From assembly GCA_030323885.1 (NCBI GenBank), contig CM059186.1, positions 154,971,064-155,035,063 of the forward strand: a stretch of DNA of 64,000 bases, written 5' to 3'. Position 1 is the stretch's first letter; each line of letters opens with the position of its first letter. The notes under the pieces were generated by a model. It searched no databases and had not been told where the DNA came from. It worked only from the letters and a program-made list of their open reading frames with translations. The translations under genes and the position numbers were made by a program. Positions 20,276-30,789 of the stretch are shown in pieces. The DNA comes from Branchipolynoe longqiensis (taxonomy: Eukaryota; Annelida; Polychaeta; Phyllodocida; Polynoidae).

Positions 20276-21080
20276 GTCGGTAAATATTAAGAAATGCGTA
20301 AAGAATATATTAAGAATGCGTTAAGAATGTATCTGCTCATTTCATTTACCCAGCATGTAGATATTTTTCGGCAGCTTAATTGATATAGCCTAGGTATGTC
20401 AGATTCCACTAGGGGCGCGTCGGAAACAGTGTCATTGGTAAAATGTTCATGCATTTTCACCATTCCAGCCTTGCTTAATCACTTTCGCATAGGAATATTT
20501 TCCTGGATTTTATATCACTGGAAAGAACATGAACTAATCTCACCGAATATATACGTTAAAATACCAAAATCAAAATACTTAGAGCCTAGAAAGCTGTGAC
20601 AAAGTGGCAACGGTCACAGTTTATTATAATGGGGAAGCAGGACTAAATTGAACATTTAAGCCAACATTAGAAATGCCATAACTTTCTCCCCTATTAAGAT
20701 ATTTTCAAAATTACAACAGATTTGAGTTTGTCTCAGCAAGATCTGTTGAAAGAGCTTAAATTTATAAGGTTTGTTGTGTTTTGAAATTTTAGCTGATCTT
20801 CACTCCTCCTGTGGCTACCGCAGCAGTATGTCTTGAATCTTTTATCTATTGGTGTGTCTACCCTCCACTGTTCCCTCATGCGGCCATACAGGTAAATGTG
20901 GCTAACAATGTGGCTAACATTGTTCATATTCGCATAATATATCCATGTTGTTCAATTTACTATTTGACATTATATCATACGGTAATATGTATGCCTTTGG
21001 GTTCAGAGTACATGTGCTTAGCACTAGAGATACAAACAAAATATGAAATAAGGTCTATTCAGTGGTTAGCATCCAATATT
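20276..21080. other. Intergenic, nothing recognised
   Basis: About 800 bp of AT-rich DNA. A family A-like CTCAGCAAGAT stretch and short ORFs (for example 20811-21086) show no family signature. Confidence 0.4.
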
Positions 21081-21082
21081 TG

Positions 21083-21444
21083 TTAAAGTTGCATAGTCAG
21101 ATGGTTTTGAGTTTCTGTCATTTTCTGAGTTAAATAAATTATATTAAATTGATTGTTATAGCCTCTCTTACTTTAGTTTGAAGTAACTTTTATTTTAGAT
21201 GTCTAACTTTTGAGATATTTGAAGTATAATCATCCACAAATAATTTTGGCAAGCACGCCAAAACTCTGACATCATAGGCTTCTGCAGTAACAAGTTCTAT
21301 TAAATTGGATCTGTATGCCCTTCTATATGGCGAGAAGTGCTTAATATGTGCACCAGTCTCTAAGTTAGATATGTAGAATCAAATCTGGATGATTGTTTTG
21401 GTTTTGAAAATTTGATGTTTTCATCGGACTATGCAGCTTTAATA
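21083..21444 (+). mobile_element. MITE family A, full-length copy
   Basis: Starts TTAAAGTTGCATAGTCAGAT and ends CATCGGACTATGCAGCTTTAA. Confidence 0.85.
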
Positions 21445-21491
21445 TTTAGTAGATTTTATGTTTGGTATAGATTACAGTGACAAACTTATAT

Positions 21492-22165
21492 CCCTGTCAC
21501 ACTATGACGTAACAAGCGAACGTGAGCCTAACGTGGTAATTTTTCGTCATTACGTTGACGTACATTGGGTTACGTTATGATGATGTCAGAATGACGTTAG
21601 ACTGACGTCCAGCTATGTCACATTACATCGTGTTACGTCGAGTTACGTCGAGGTTTTGGACATGTTCAAAACTTTCGACGTACCTCGAACATAAGGGTTT
21701 ACGTTTGCCGTACGTTCTGTACATGTTCAGCGAATGTCAATGACGTTAAACAGACGTTAGTCAAACGCTGCTCACTACGTTCAACTATGTTCCACTATGT
21801 TGACCCACATTAAACTGGGTGGAAATGTCCACGCGGCGTAATGGGAATGTCAGGAGAACGTCAGGAGAACGTCAGGAGAACGTGCGTTCAACGTACGTTC
21901 AACGTTTCGCCACCATCTCATGATGTATGTAGCATCAAATAACGTTCTTCTGGTGATGGAATAACGTTCATAACGTTCCGTGAGCGTAATGACGTTGTCC
22001 TCTCTCGTTGAATGACGGTATCACTATGCTTTACCGACGTTACGCTCTCGTCCACTACACTGCATCCACGTTCAACTTGTGCCCAAATTTGCATACTACA
22101 CCGAGAAGTTCAACGTTTTTCACGTTCTCCCTACGTTGACGTCGTTACGTCGTAGTGTGACAGGG
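21492..22165. mobile_element. ACGT-rich TIR element
   Basis: 674-bp element. The ends CCCTGTCACACTATGACGTA and the reverse complement of the right end (CCCTGTCACACTACGACGTA) match over more than 20 bp. The interior is saturated with ACGTT/AACGT words and includes a GAACGTCAGGA triplet repeat near 21850. No ORF. Related sequence appears at 51.5-52.1 kb. Confidence 0.75.
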
Positions 22166-22424
22166 CCTTTAGCAAACTCTTTGTTGTGATATTTGTTGTA
22201 TTTGGTGAACACATCGTTGTGGTTTTAGTTCATTTAGTCTGCCAGCATCTGTCAATATTGAATATGGTTTCCAATTTTCTCCCAATCTACATTTGGGATT
22301 GGTACTGTAGCTGAGATAGGAGGACTGGTGATGATTGCGAGGAGATTGTGTGACTTTGTTGGGGTTTTACGTCTTAGAAATATCTAAGGTCATATGAGGA
22401 CATTTACTAACTTTTGACGGACCA

Positions 22425-22775
22425 GACGAAATGGCCGAATGAGTTGAGCGTCTGTCTCCCGTTTTGGGAGATCATGGGATTTAAACCCATTGGTTTGAAC
22501 CGTGGTCGAGTCAAACTAATGACTTAACAATTGATACTTGTCGCTTCCTGGCCAGGGTTCAGCATTATTAGGATAAGGAAAGGACTCATTGGCTCAAGTG
22601 TCAGGATAATGTGGCTGAGTTGGGATATCAGGTCATGGTGCTGGCAGCCTGGTCTCCCAGTGGGGCAGCACTATAAAGTCACCATGAGTGCGCACTGTCA
22701 CAAGTCGGGACCCGTCCTAACATGACCTTATATGTCGCCTGGACGTAAAACTCCCACAAATAACAAAGCAACAAA
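22425..22775 (+). mobile_element. SINE S1, near full-length
   Basis: The head GACCAGACGAAATGGCCGAA with box A and GGTTTGAACC as box B are tRNA-like (promoter for Pol III in SINEs). The body carries AATTGATACTTGTCGCTTCC, GGATAATGTGGCTGAG, CAGCACTATAAAGTCACCAT and the tail ACATGACCTTATATGTCGCC...AAAACTCCCAC. Confidence 0.82.
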
Positions 22776-22784
22776 ATAACTTGT

Positions 22785-23045
22785 GACAATGCGCACTCAT
22801 GGCGACTTTATAGTGCTGCCCCACTGGGTGTTCGGGCTGCCGGCATCAGAGCCCAATATCTCTAAGTCTAAGTCGCATTATCTGATACTGAGCTAACCAG
22901 TCCTTGCTCCAACCTAGTAATTATGAGTGTCAAGCTAGGTAGCGACAAGTATCACTTTTCTAAGCCATTAGTTTGACTCGTGCAAGTTTCGAACCCACGA
23001 ATTTCCGTGCCGGAAGTTAGTGCTCTTACCTATTCAGCCACTGCG
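22785..23045 (-). mobile_element. SINE S1, rearranged inverted copy
   Basis: Tail/body part (22790-22845) and head part (22900-23045) in inverted order. The head ends GGTAAGAGCACTAAC..GGCACGGAAATT on the minus strand, closer to the S3 head variant (GAATCGGTAGAGCGC). Confidence 0.6.
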
Positions 23046-23194
23046 TTCAGTCAGATTTTAATTGAGTTTTATGGTAGTGTTGTGTTAGTATATTTTGCAC
23101 TCCTGTTGTGTTCAAGTTATTCAAGAACTTCTGTAGCTAATGTTAATGCGCAATAATAAAAATATGCAAGCCTTCTGTTAACGTGATTCTGTTG

Positions 23195-23375
23195 TTACAT
23201 TTGTTGATTAAGCAGGGAAAATTTCAATTGTACATGATTAGTTTCCCTCATTCCACTGTTCCTTGTCCTACCCTAATAATGCTGAGTGCCAGGCTATGGA
23301 GTGACACGCACACATTCTTAAGTGATTGCTTTGACCCTACTGGGATTCAAACCAGTGACCTGCCTAATGGGAAGT
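23195..23375 (-). mobile_element. SINE S1 fragment, inverted
   Basis: TTGATTAAGCAGGGAAAATTTCA junction followed by body CCTACCCTAATAATGCTGAG and a decayed head. Confidence 0.65.
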
Positions 23376-23484
23376 GGGGACTCAACTTAACCTGCCATTT
23401 TTGGAATTTAAGCTTCCTCTTGCCACTTTGGGCCACTAAAGAGATCACAGCCAATATTATTGCTAGGCTTATAGTAAAGGCACC

Positions 23485-23770
23485 CCTTTAAGTTAATAGC
23501 ATTGCCTCTGTGTCTAATGGACAAGTCTTATGCGGACAGTGAGCCATTTTTTCACCTCCTTTATCAATATTCTCTGTCAATAACGACATGCCATATAGTT
23601 ATTCTAACACGTGTACCATGTGTTTTTGCCGTTTCCTCACAATTGAATGCAATCCCAAATGGCTTAATTTAATAGCATTGCCTGTGTGTCTAACGGACAA
23701 CTGTCTTATGCGGACAACGACCCATTTTTTTCACCTATTTGATCAATATTCTCTGTTAATAACCTCATGT
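23485..23770. repeat. Direct duplication around GCGGACA motif
   Basis: Two roughly 100-bp copies about 176 bp apart (near 23490 and 23668) share TTAATAGCATTGCCT, TGTGTCTAA.GGACAA, CTTATGCGGACA and TCAATATTCTCTGT. They may be remains of a pogo/Tigger-like element; this is not proven. Confidence 0.5.
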
Positions 23771-23994
23771 AAGGACCGTCCTAATCAGTCAAGTATAAAA
23801 GAAAAACATTGGTTTCAACCCATTCCATCAGTCAGTCTCTGCCTATAATGGATCTCTCTCTATAACGGCATCTTGCTCAGTCCCTAGAGAATCAAGGGTC
23901 CTGATACGTATGACCTTAGATGTTGCCAGGACGTGAAACCCCAATTAGCAAACCGAATCAAGGGGTGGACTCTTCATTTGCAAGGATTGCATCT

Positions 23995-24075
23995 AGAATT
24001 GAACGCTTTGGCCGAATCGGTAAGAGCGCAGGCTTCCCGTGCGGAAGGTGTGGCGTTCGAATGCTTTGACGTCCA
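23995..24075 (+). mobile_element. tRNA-like head fragment (SINE head variant S3)
   Basis: GCCGAATCGGTAAGAGCGCA, then GGCTTCCCGTGCGGAAGG and GCGTTCGAATGC resemble the head seen at 38.8 kb. Only the head is present. Confidence 0.55.
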
Positions 24076-24857
24076 ATAGCCAATGATACGAAAATCAATC
24101 AAAGAGGCATCGTTAGATAAAACAAGCTTTGCTTTACTTTTGGAGTTGGAATCCTGGCTGAGTCAAACCAATGACATATCTTTCATTGGAGGATAGATTC
24201 TTGTAAAATCGGTAATAATGATCGATTCCAGACACAAACAAGCAGGTACCTGGACCCAGGGCTAATAGAATAGAATCTGCAAATATTGAACACGTGGAAT
24301 GCATCATTGGGGAAGAAAACACTTTATTACTTATAACAGATGCTATGTGACAATAGATTAATGAACATTATAGGAATACAAATAATCGATTTGGCTATTA
24401 AAATACTAATATATCTATTCTCAGTTGATATCTCTGCCAGGCGCTATCCTTAATTCAAGACAACATAATCGTAGTTCTCCATCCATGTATCTTAAAAAAA
24501 CAAACATCTTAAATATGCACAATCATTCTTTTTGTTTATTTCTTCTAGTACCTTAGGAGTGTATGTGTTATTTTCATTGATCAGCCACAGAAACAGAATT
24601 AGAATTGTGTACTTATGTACAATTTGACTAGAATATTCCATCCGTACTTCCTTGGCCTCAAGACAAGAAAAGAACAATTACCTCAATTAGTATCACAATA
24701 TTGTGGGTCACAGTAAATGCCACAACATGAATAAGAATAACAAATAAAGGAACTATGGGAAGGTGGTGGTGTTGGGGAGAATTAACAAGAGCTGTATCTT
24801 TGTAACAACAATACTATCACTTCCAAGTGACGAACATATTACATAATGCTGGATAGG

Positions 24858-25217
24858 TAACTTAAATTTGCATAGTCCGATGGTTTTGAGTTTCTGACAT
24901 TTTTCTGAGATACATATATTAAATTGATCATTATAATCTACCTTTCTTTAGTTTGAAGTAACTTTTAATTGAAATGGCTACCTTTTGAGATATTTGAAAT
25001 TCAAACATGTGAAAATAATGTTGGCAAGCACGCAAAAACTCAGACACCAGAGGCTTCAACAGTAACAGGTTCTATCAAACTGTCTCCGTGTTCCCTTCTA
25101 TGTGGCAGTGAATGCTTAATATGCGCATCAATATCTGAGTTAGATATGTAGAGTCAAATCTATATCATTATGTTGGTTTTGAAAATTTGATGCTTCATCG
25201 GACTATGCAGCTTTAAG
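24858..25217 (+). mobile_element. MITE family A, full-length copy downstream of 7B2
   Basis: Both TIRs are recognisable (TTAAATTTGCATAGTCCGAT ... CATCGGACTATGCAGCTTTAA). It lies 76 bp beyond the 7B2 stop codon in the transcribed direction, so it may be part of the 3'UTR. Confidence 0.82.
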
Positions 25218-25292
25218 CTTAGGTACTGGGACAAATTAAGTGATCGTGTTATTAAGTTGGTGGGAACGCTGATATATTTCTTCCATCATGCT

Positions 25293-25358
25293 TTAGCCCT
25301 TCTTTGCAACAGTTCTGATCTTCTCCCCGGAGAGGTAAGGGTTAACATCGGAAGAATG
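25293..25358 (-). CDS. SCG5: 7B2 terminal exon: CT peptide module 2
   Basis: 66-nt exon after TCTCTCCCACAG, phase 0, encoding HSSDVNPYLSGEKIRTVAKK plus Gly and TAA. VNPYLxGxx..VAKK is the signature of the 7B2 CT peptide that binds the PC2 active site. The KK pair is the site cleaved by PC2 in known 7B2 proteins. Confidence 0.92.
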   Translation of the reverse strand, partial: HSSDVNPYLSGEKIRTVAKKG

Positions 25359-28300
25359 CTGTGGGAGAGAATGATGCATTAGTTGAGTTATGCTTTGTGA
25401 ACGACGCATATATATATAATATTATTATTATTATTTTTTTTTTGTGACAAGTTTTTTATTCTGCCCATAACGTATAAGCTCCCGTGAGGGTGCTTGTTTT
25501 CAACGCTGGACATATGCAGATGAATATATATGTACCCCAATCCTCCAAAACCAAGCAAATAAACACCCATCCCCCCAAAGAGTTGATGTTTTCGGGATGC
25601 ATTTCTCTTCTTATCTGCCATGGGATAATTAAGCAAGTAACCGGATAGTGATAAACCCCTTATTGCCTATAATAAACTTTGTAGTGCCTCCTCTCCTATC
25701 CCCACCTCCCTGATTGGGGGTGGCGGGGGGGTGGGGGTGGGGGGGGGGACCGGCATGCACCGCTCCACCTCCTGCGCGGGGCTTGACACTCCACTCGCTC
25801 GGAAGTTGTTATACATAATGTATAGGCCATTATGCGAGTATAATAAGGCTGGAAAATTCCATCTGTCCCCCAGCCTCCTCAGTGATCGGGTGGTTGAGTC
25901 TCTATATAAGGTCATCTACTGATACAACCTTAGCTCTGCACGTGGCACCACCTACCCACCCACGATTCAGCGACTGTTACACTCACTCACTGTACCACTA
26001 ACAATTTATATAGTGGCTTCCCCTGCAGAAGGTCAGGCGTTCAAATCCAGGCCGAGACAAACCAAAGACTTATAAAATTGATTCGCCATCCAACCTAGTG
26101 CTTGGCATTACTAGGATAAGGCACTGATTTGTTAACACAGTGTCAGGATAATGTGACTGAGTGGGATGTTGAGTCATGGTGCCGACAGCCTACTCTCTCA
26201 GTGGGGCAGCATTATAGCCGCCATGAGTGCGCACTGTCACAGGTTGATCCCTGTTCTGATATGACCATAGCTGTTGCTAGAGTGTAAAACCCCAACAAAC
26301 AAAAAGCTCAATGTTTAGCAAATCAATGGGATTTGTGCGTTTCATTATCGTACTGCATACCATAATTTGAGACATTAGTATAATTGCAACCATTTTTGTA
26401 TCCTAGTATTATTTGCTTTTATTTCAAGGGCTAATAACAGGAATATGTCATATCCAATTTGGATAATTACCTAAAGTATTAAGGTCAACACTTACCGCAA
26501 ACATACCGGGAGACTTCTTAACAACAACTGATTCGTGTTTCTCACCATTTACAAATGGATTCTGAAAGATTTAAAATGACACTAGTTAGGAACATTACTT
26601 TAGAAAGATATTGGCTTTAAACAAAAAAAAGTTTCACGGAATCATCAAAACGGAAACACAACAAATTTAACTTCAATTTTTATCAATGCAAATAAAGAAG
26701 GCTTAAATTTATATCACCTATAATCCTTAAACATAGCCGAGGTAGATATGAAAAAGCACAAACATGAAAAAGCAGGTGAAATATTAATCATCACTAAACA
26801 TTCACGGCTAATAACATAATCAAACATTTCATTCTTTGTTATTGAAAATAGTTGAATACAGTGAAACCTCTCTAACCAACCACTTCCACCCATCGATCAC
26901 TACCCTATGTCGATCGCTTTATTTGGATCCCAAACGACTGCCCATACAATGCCATAGAAATGATTTTTTTTTAAACACTCTAAACCGACCACCTCCCTAA
27001 AATGACCATTTAACGTTGGTCCCATTGTCGGTCGATTTAGAGAGATTTTACTGTACAGATCGACCACTCCCCTATATCGATCGTTTCATTTGGGTCCAAA
27101 ACGATCGTAAATACAATACCATTGTAACAAAATGAAAAACTCCCATAATCAACCACCTCCCTAAATGGACCATTTAAAGTTGGTTATATTGTCTGTCGAT
27201 TTAGAGAGGTTTTACTGTAGTTGACAAATTAATGGAACGCTGCATGGACAAGACATCCCCCCCCCCGCCCCTTCCCACACATACGCTGACCTGTGCTGCG
27301 TCATCCATGAGGATCTCCAACATGTCGTCCAGCTTGGCCCTGGTGCCCTGCCCCTTCTCCGGGATAGAGGAAGCCATGACTTTGGGACAGGAGAACATGT
27401 GCTCCTCGTCACACTTGCACTTCTTCGTCTTCATCAGGTCGTTAATCCACTTCTTCTGGAACTCGGCTGTGTCTTTGATGTTCTCCATACAGCCTTCGTC
27501 GGCTAGTTAAATTGAAAGGAATAGGAGTAATAGAACTATATCCCCCTTCAAATAGATGCAATATATACACAGACGGGCCAAACAATCCACTCATCGGCCA
27601 ATCAGTGTGTGGGGTACATTAGTTGAATAAATAGGAGAAATCTCAATAGCGGACAATTGGTTGGTTGGTTGTTGGGTCCTCGCAACATCTAAGGTTATAA
27701 GCATGACGGTGGGACAATTGGTGTTCCTCATTGCACTGTGCCTTATCCTATTTTAGCAATGCTGAGCACCAGGCTAGGTAGTGATAAGTATCAATTTGTA
27801 GGTCATTGCTTTGACCCGGCCAGGGTTCGAACCCAGGAGTTCGAATCTCACGACCTATCAAAATGGGAGGTGGACACTCAACCCATTCGGTCACTCCGTC
27901 TGGTTCAGCCATTTCGAGGGGAATCACGACCATTCCATAATAAATGCAACTTATTGGATAACATTCCGAATATTTAATTCTTATTGCAGAGAGATCAACA
28001 TCACCCCCCCATTGTTAATCTAATCATAATACATATGAAAGTCTTCCTGATATGATCTTAATTGTTGCAAGGACATAAACCCCAGCACAATCAATGACAG
28101 TGTTTCTTCATGCATCTCATAATTTATTTGGTAGATTAGTATATCTTTGCCATTCTTCAAATGGGTTATGTAAAATTTGTTTAACGGTAGAGATTATTAT
28201 ATTTATAATACTATTATTGGGAGGGAGAGGGGCTTCCGCATTGACAACATGTTATTCAGAGGAATAAAAACACTTGAACAAAAAAAAAAGACAAAAATAG

Positions 28301-30768
28301 GTCTAGTGCATGTATTAAGGATAAGTGCGTAAGTGAGAGCCGTGGCAATTGGAGTGGGTGAACCATCCTGGAAGGTTCCCATGGTTACCGGAGAGACCAA
28401 TATCTTGGGGACATAACTATAAGAGCCACTCACCACTCACTTAAAAATAATTTAAAATGATAAAGTTATTATCACTATCCATAAGCATATCTTTAGTAAT
28501 ACTATAGGTGGACAGCCAATTTCGCATATATAATGCAACCCTGTACCCCAAGCTATTGCTAGTGTCTGCACTGACATCTCAAACAGGTGCGAGAGAGAGA
28601 GAGAGAGAGTGGGGAGGGGGGAGGGGTTGCTCCCTCCGATAGGAGGGGGGGTCTCTCCTGGAAAATTTTGAAATTATAAAGCCTATCTTCGTCGGTGAAT
28701 ATAGGCTTTATAAAAAAGAAATATATATATATAGTCATGATTTTCCATTTTCCAGGATTTTCAATGATATTTTGACAAAGTTCATGACTTTCCATGCCTG
28801 GAATCCTGGCCTGAAATCCTGAAGTATCAAATTCCATCACGTTGCAGGTTTTCAAGGACCCGTACAAACCCTGTTCTCCCTGTTCCCAGAGTGCTGTGCG
28901 AGATGTGCACCTACCTGACTTTCCCTTGGGGCAGGGGTTGGGCGGGTGGCAGTAGAAGGGTAGGGACTCGTCCGACTTGACCTCCTGGGTGTTGTTCTGG
29001 GTGCCCTCTGGTGTCAGATGCTGCTGTCCCTCACCAGCGCCACCTGGGGGGGGGGGGATTAGAAAATAAACCCGAATCCTTACTTATCTACAGTCAAATC
29101 TCGATAGTCTGACTACGTTAAATCTCGCGATCCAAAAAGCAAGCACCCATGGAACAGAACAGAATTAAGTTGTTTGTTTGTGTTTTTTTGTGATGTGAGT
29201 TTATGCTGTCCGTAGAATATAAGTTTGAGTGTTTGGGCTTGTTTCTAATGCTGGGAATTTATTGTTTTGTGATTCTTATTGTTATATTTTTTGGTTAGTA
29301 ATCTATGTTAGTTTTTGTGCGTTTTCTTGATAATATTTTTTGTTCTACTCTTAATTCTAGACTAGCCTATTCTATTTACATGTCATAGGCCTGTATGTAA
29401 TTGGGAAGTGCAGTTATCTTGCTAGTGCGGGCTAGGTTCCCTCCCATGGGCTGTCCTGCTGGTGGGCCATGACATATCACATGCCACTTTGCAGTGTAGC
29501 TTAGGGGGGGTTTCCTAGTTTTATTTTGCACAGATATTTTTTGTATGTTTTTAGGTCAGAAATTTGTCGTTCCCTCACCGTTTGGGCATTCCATACCTTG
29601 GCAGCCATTTCCAGTGTGCTTCTTTCATGAGCTTTGATTTGGCTTCTGGTTTGCCTTAGCAGTGGTGCATTGTTTGCTCTAGTGTTCCTTTCTGGTTGTG
29701 TTAGGAGTGCAATGTTTTTACTATATCCATACACTAATGTTTTTAGGTGAATTATTCTCCTGTTTTCGAGCAGTTGCACTTTAATTCTTTTGTGTATGTC
29801 ATAGGTGGGGTGCAATTTGTCCACTTTTAGCAGGTCTTCAGGGCCTTGCTTTGCAATATTTGCAGCTTTTTCAGAAGTTGGGCTTCTAAATTAGAAATCT
29901 GATAATCTCACTAATTGGGAATTTGTATGCTGGGAACAAAATAGTCTGTACTAACAAGGGTCGATTGTGTCCAATAATTCGAGACAAAAAATACAATCAT
30001 TTGTTAGTGTTGTCAGCAAACATATCTACTGAAATAAGTATGTACATTTAGTAACATTGAAACCTCATCAAATTCACAATAACAAAGCCATCAATCTGGA
30101 TCTTATTGGCCAATATTTAAAGCTGGATAATTCAATGAAATCAATCTTACTTTAGTTTGAAGTAACTTTGACTTTATATGACTAACTTCAGAGATATTTG
30201 AAGTGTAAAGACACTAAATTAATGTCAACGTGCTTCTTGAAACTCTGACAAAATAGGCTTCAGCAGTAACATGTTCTATTAAACTAACTTTGTACACCCT
30301 TCTATATAGCAACACATACTTAACAAGTGCACCCATACCTAAGTTGGATATGTAGTTTCAAATCTAGATAAGTATTTTGCTTTCGAAAAATCGCCTGCTT
30401 TTATCGAACAATGCAAGCTTAAAAGAATCATCAATGCCAACAACTTGCACTGAGAGTCCATACTGACCAGAGATGCGCTGGAACCCGTCGACCCCTTCAT
30501 GTTCTAAGTACTCCTGGTCACGCAGATCGGCCATTCCAGCATCCCGAGGGTCCACCATACCGTCATCCCAGCCGGGTATCACCCCATAGTCTCCCTGGTC
30601 GGTACCAGGTGGCGGCGCGTCGTTCAGGTAGCCGCGGTCCTCGAGGTCGGCGAGACGCTTGTACAGGTCCTCGAAGATGATGTCCTCATAGTTGAAGCCT
30701 GCGCAGTGCAGCTGCTGGTCGAGCAGCACGAGCAGTGTAACAAGGAGGATCCGGCCGCAGGCCTTCAT
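25293..30768 (-). CDS. SCG5: Neuroendocrine protein 7B2 (secretogranin V), 5 coding exons
   Basis: Minus-strand exons 30768-30468, 29043-28915, 27502-27291, 26561-26496 and 25358-25293 join in frame (257 codons plus stop; all GT/AG). 7B2 is the secretory-pathway chaperone that keeps proPC2 soluble, allows its activation and, through its C-terminal (CT) peptide, inhibits PC2 until cleaved. Visible features are a signal peptide (MKACGRILLVTLLVLL), the invertebrate-type FEDLYKRLADLEDRGYL helix, FQRISGGAGEGQQHL, the proline-rich CHPPNPCP needed for PC2 interaction, ADEGCMEN..DTAEF, and at the end two CT-like modules (NPFVNGEK..VVVKK and NPYLSGEK..VAKK). The start was chosen because Met at 30768 is directly followed by the signal peptide. 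No polybasic furin site like vertebrate RRKRR precedes the CT region. Expression is expected in neuroendocrine cells. Confidence 0.93.
25640..26000. other. 7B2 last intron, G-rich stretch
   Basis: Contains G-runs (25715-25750), a pyrimidine-rich CCTCCTCTCC block and TATATAAGGTC near 25910. It may be a solo LTR or TIR element like those at 0.8-2.3 kb, but no ends were found. Confidence 0.35.
26015..26300 (+). mobile_element. SINE, S3 head fused to S1 body
   Basis: Begins with the end of a GAAGGTCAGGCGTTCAAATCC box-B region. It continues with CTTATAAAATTG, GGATAATGTGACTGAGTGGG, GTGGGGCAGCATTATAG and the GATATGACCATAG tail. It lies in the last 7B2 intron. Confidence 0.7.
26496..26561 (-). CDS. 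SCG5: 7B2 penultimate exon: CT-like peptide module 1 (duplicate)
   Basis: 66-nt exon between CTTTCAG and GTAAGT, phase 0 on both sides, encoding NPFVNGEKHESVVVKKSPGM plus Phe-Ala. NP(Y/F)xxGEx...VV.KKS parallels the CT peptide, and the vertebrate VVAKKS is matched even more closely here than in the last exon. Being phase-symmetric, it could be skipped without changing the frame. Confidence 0.9.
26869..27217. mobile_element. Two adjacent pogo-like MITEs in a 7B2 intron
   Basis: The first (26869-27053) runs CAGTGAAACCTCTCTAA ... TTAGAGAGATTTTACTG flanked by TA. The second (27056-27217) lacks the complete left TIR but ends TTAGAGAGGTTTTACTG/TA. Ends of the form CAGT.AAACCTCT with TA duplication are typical of pogo/Tigger-like Tc1-mariner elements. 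Confidence 0.75.
27291..27502 (-). CDS. SCG5: 7B2 exon 4
   Basis: 212-nt exon, acceptor AACTAG, donor GTCAGC, phase 1 to 0. It encodes ADEGCMENIKDTAEFQKKWI (cf. DDGCLENTPDTAEFS of vertebrate 7B2), a Cys-rich insertion (KKCKCDEEHMFSC) and a helical stretch LDDMLEILMDDAAQ. The position where vertebrates have the furin site shows only isolated basic residues (EKGQGTRAK). Confidence 0.9.
27600..27960 (-). mobile_element. SINE S1, inverted copy with duplicated box-B text
   Basis: Inverted S1: tail CGCAACATCTAAGGTTATAAG, body TTTAGCAATGCTGAGCACCA, head ending GGTCACTCCGTCTGGTTC. The stretch AGGGTTCGAACCCAGGAGTTCGAATC shows two overlapping box-B cores, as also at 39.87 and 42.76 kb. Confidence 0.75.
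28915..29043 (-). CDS. SCG5: 7B2 exon 3
   Basis: 129-nt exon, acceptor in a C-rich tract (CCCCCAG), donor GTAGGT, phase 1 at both ends. It encodes GAGEGQQHLTPEG, VKSDESLPFYCHPPNPCPKG: the most conserved 7B2 segment, including the PPNPCP motif required for productive proPC2 binding. Confidence 0.93.
29091..29975 (-). mobile_element. LINE 3' fragment inside a decayed pogo-like element
   Basis: The outer parts (CAGTCAAATCTCGATAGTCT at 29091, and AATCTGATAATCTC near 29900) look like the ends of a pogo-type repeat. Between them, a minus-strand frame (about 29880-29501) encodes the C-terminal end of a CR1/Jockey-type LINE: YDIHKRIKVQLLENRRIIHL, PLLRQTRSQIKAHERSTLEM, AAKVWNAQTVRERQISDLKT. A frameshift near 29830 shows decay. 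RT is absent. Confidence 0.65.
30117..30421 (+). mobile_element. MITE family A, diverged copy beside 7B2 exon 2
   Basis: TTAAAGCTGGATAATTCAAT ... TTTTATCGAACAATGCAAGCTTAA with the usual internal words (TAACTTTGACTTTATATGAC, CTTCAGCAGTAACATGTTCT). Its right end is 46 bp from the splice donor of 7B2 exon 2, so unspliced reading frames run into it. Confidence 0.7.
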
Positions 30769-30789
30769 CTTAGCGAGGAGCTTGGCAAC
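30468..30789 (-). CDS. SCG5: 7B2 exon 2 (5'UTR end, start codon, signal peptide)
   Basis: Acceptor CCTGCCACAG, exon from 30789, ATG at 30768, donor GTCAGT after 30468 (phase 1). It encodes the signal peptide, then FNYEDIIFEDLYKRLADLED, an acidic Pro/Gly/Asp-rich linker, and EYLEHEGVDGFQRISG. An in-frame ATG exists at 30813, upstream of the acceptor; it is intronic and gives no signal peptide at its start, so it was rejected. Confidence 0.9.
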
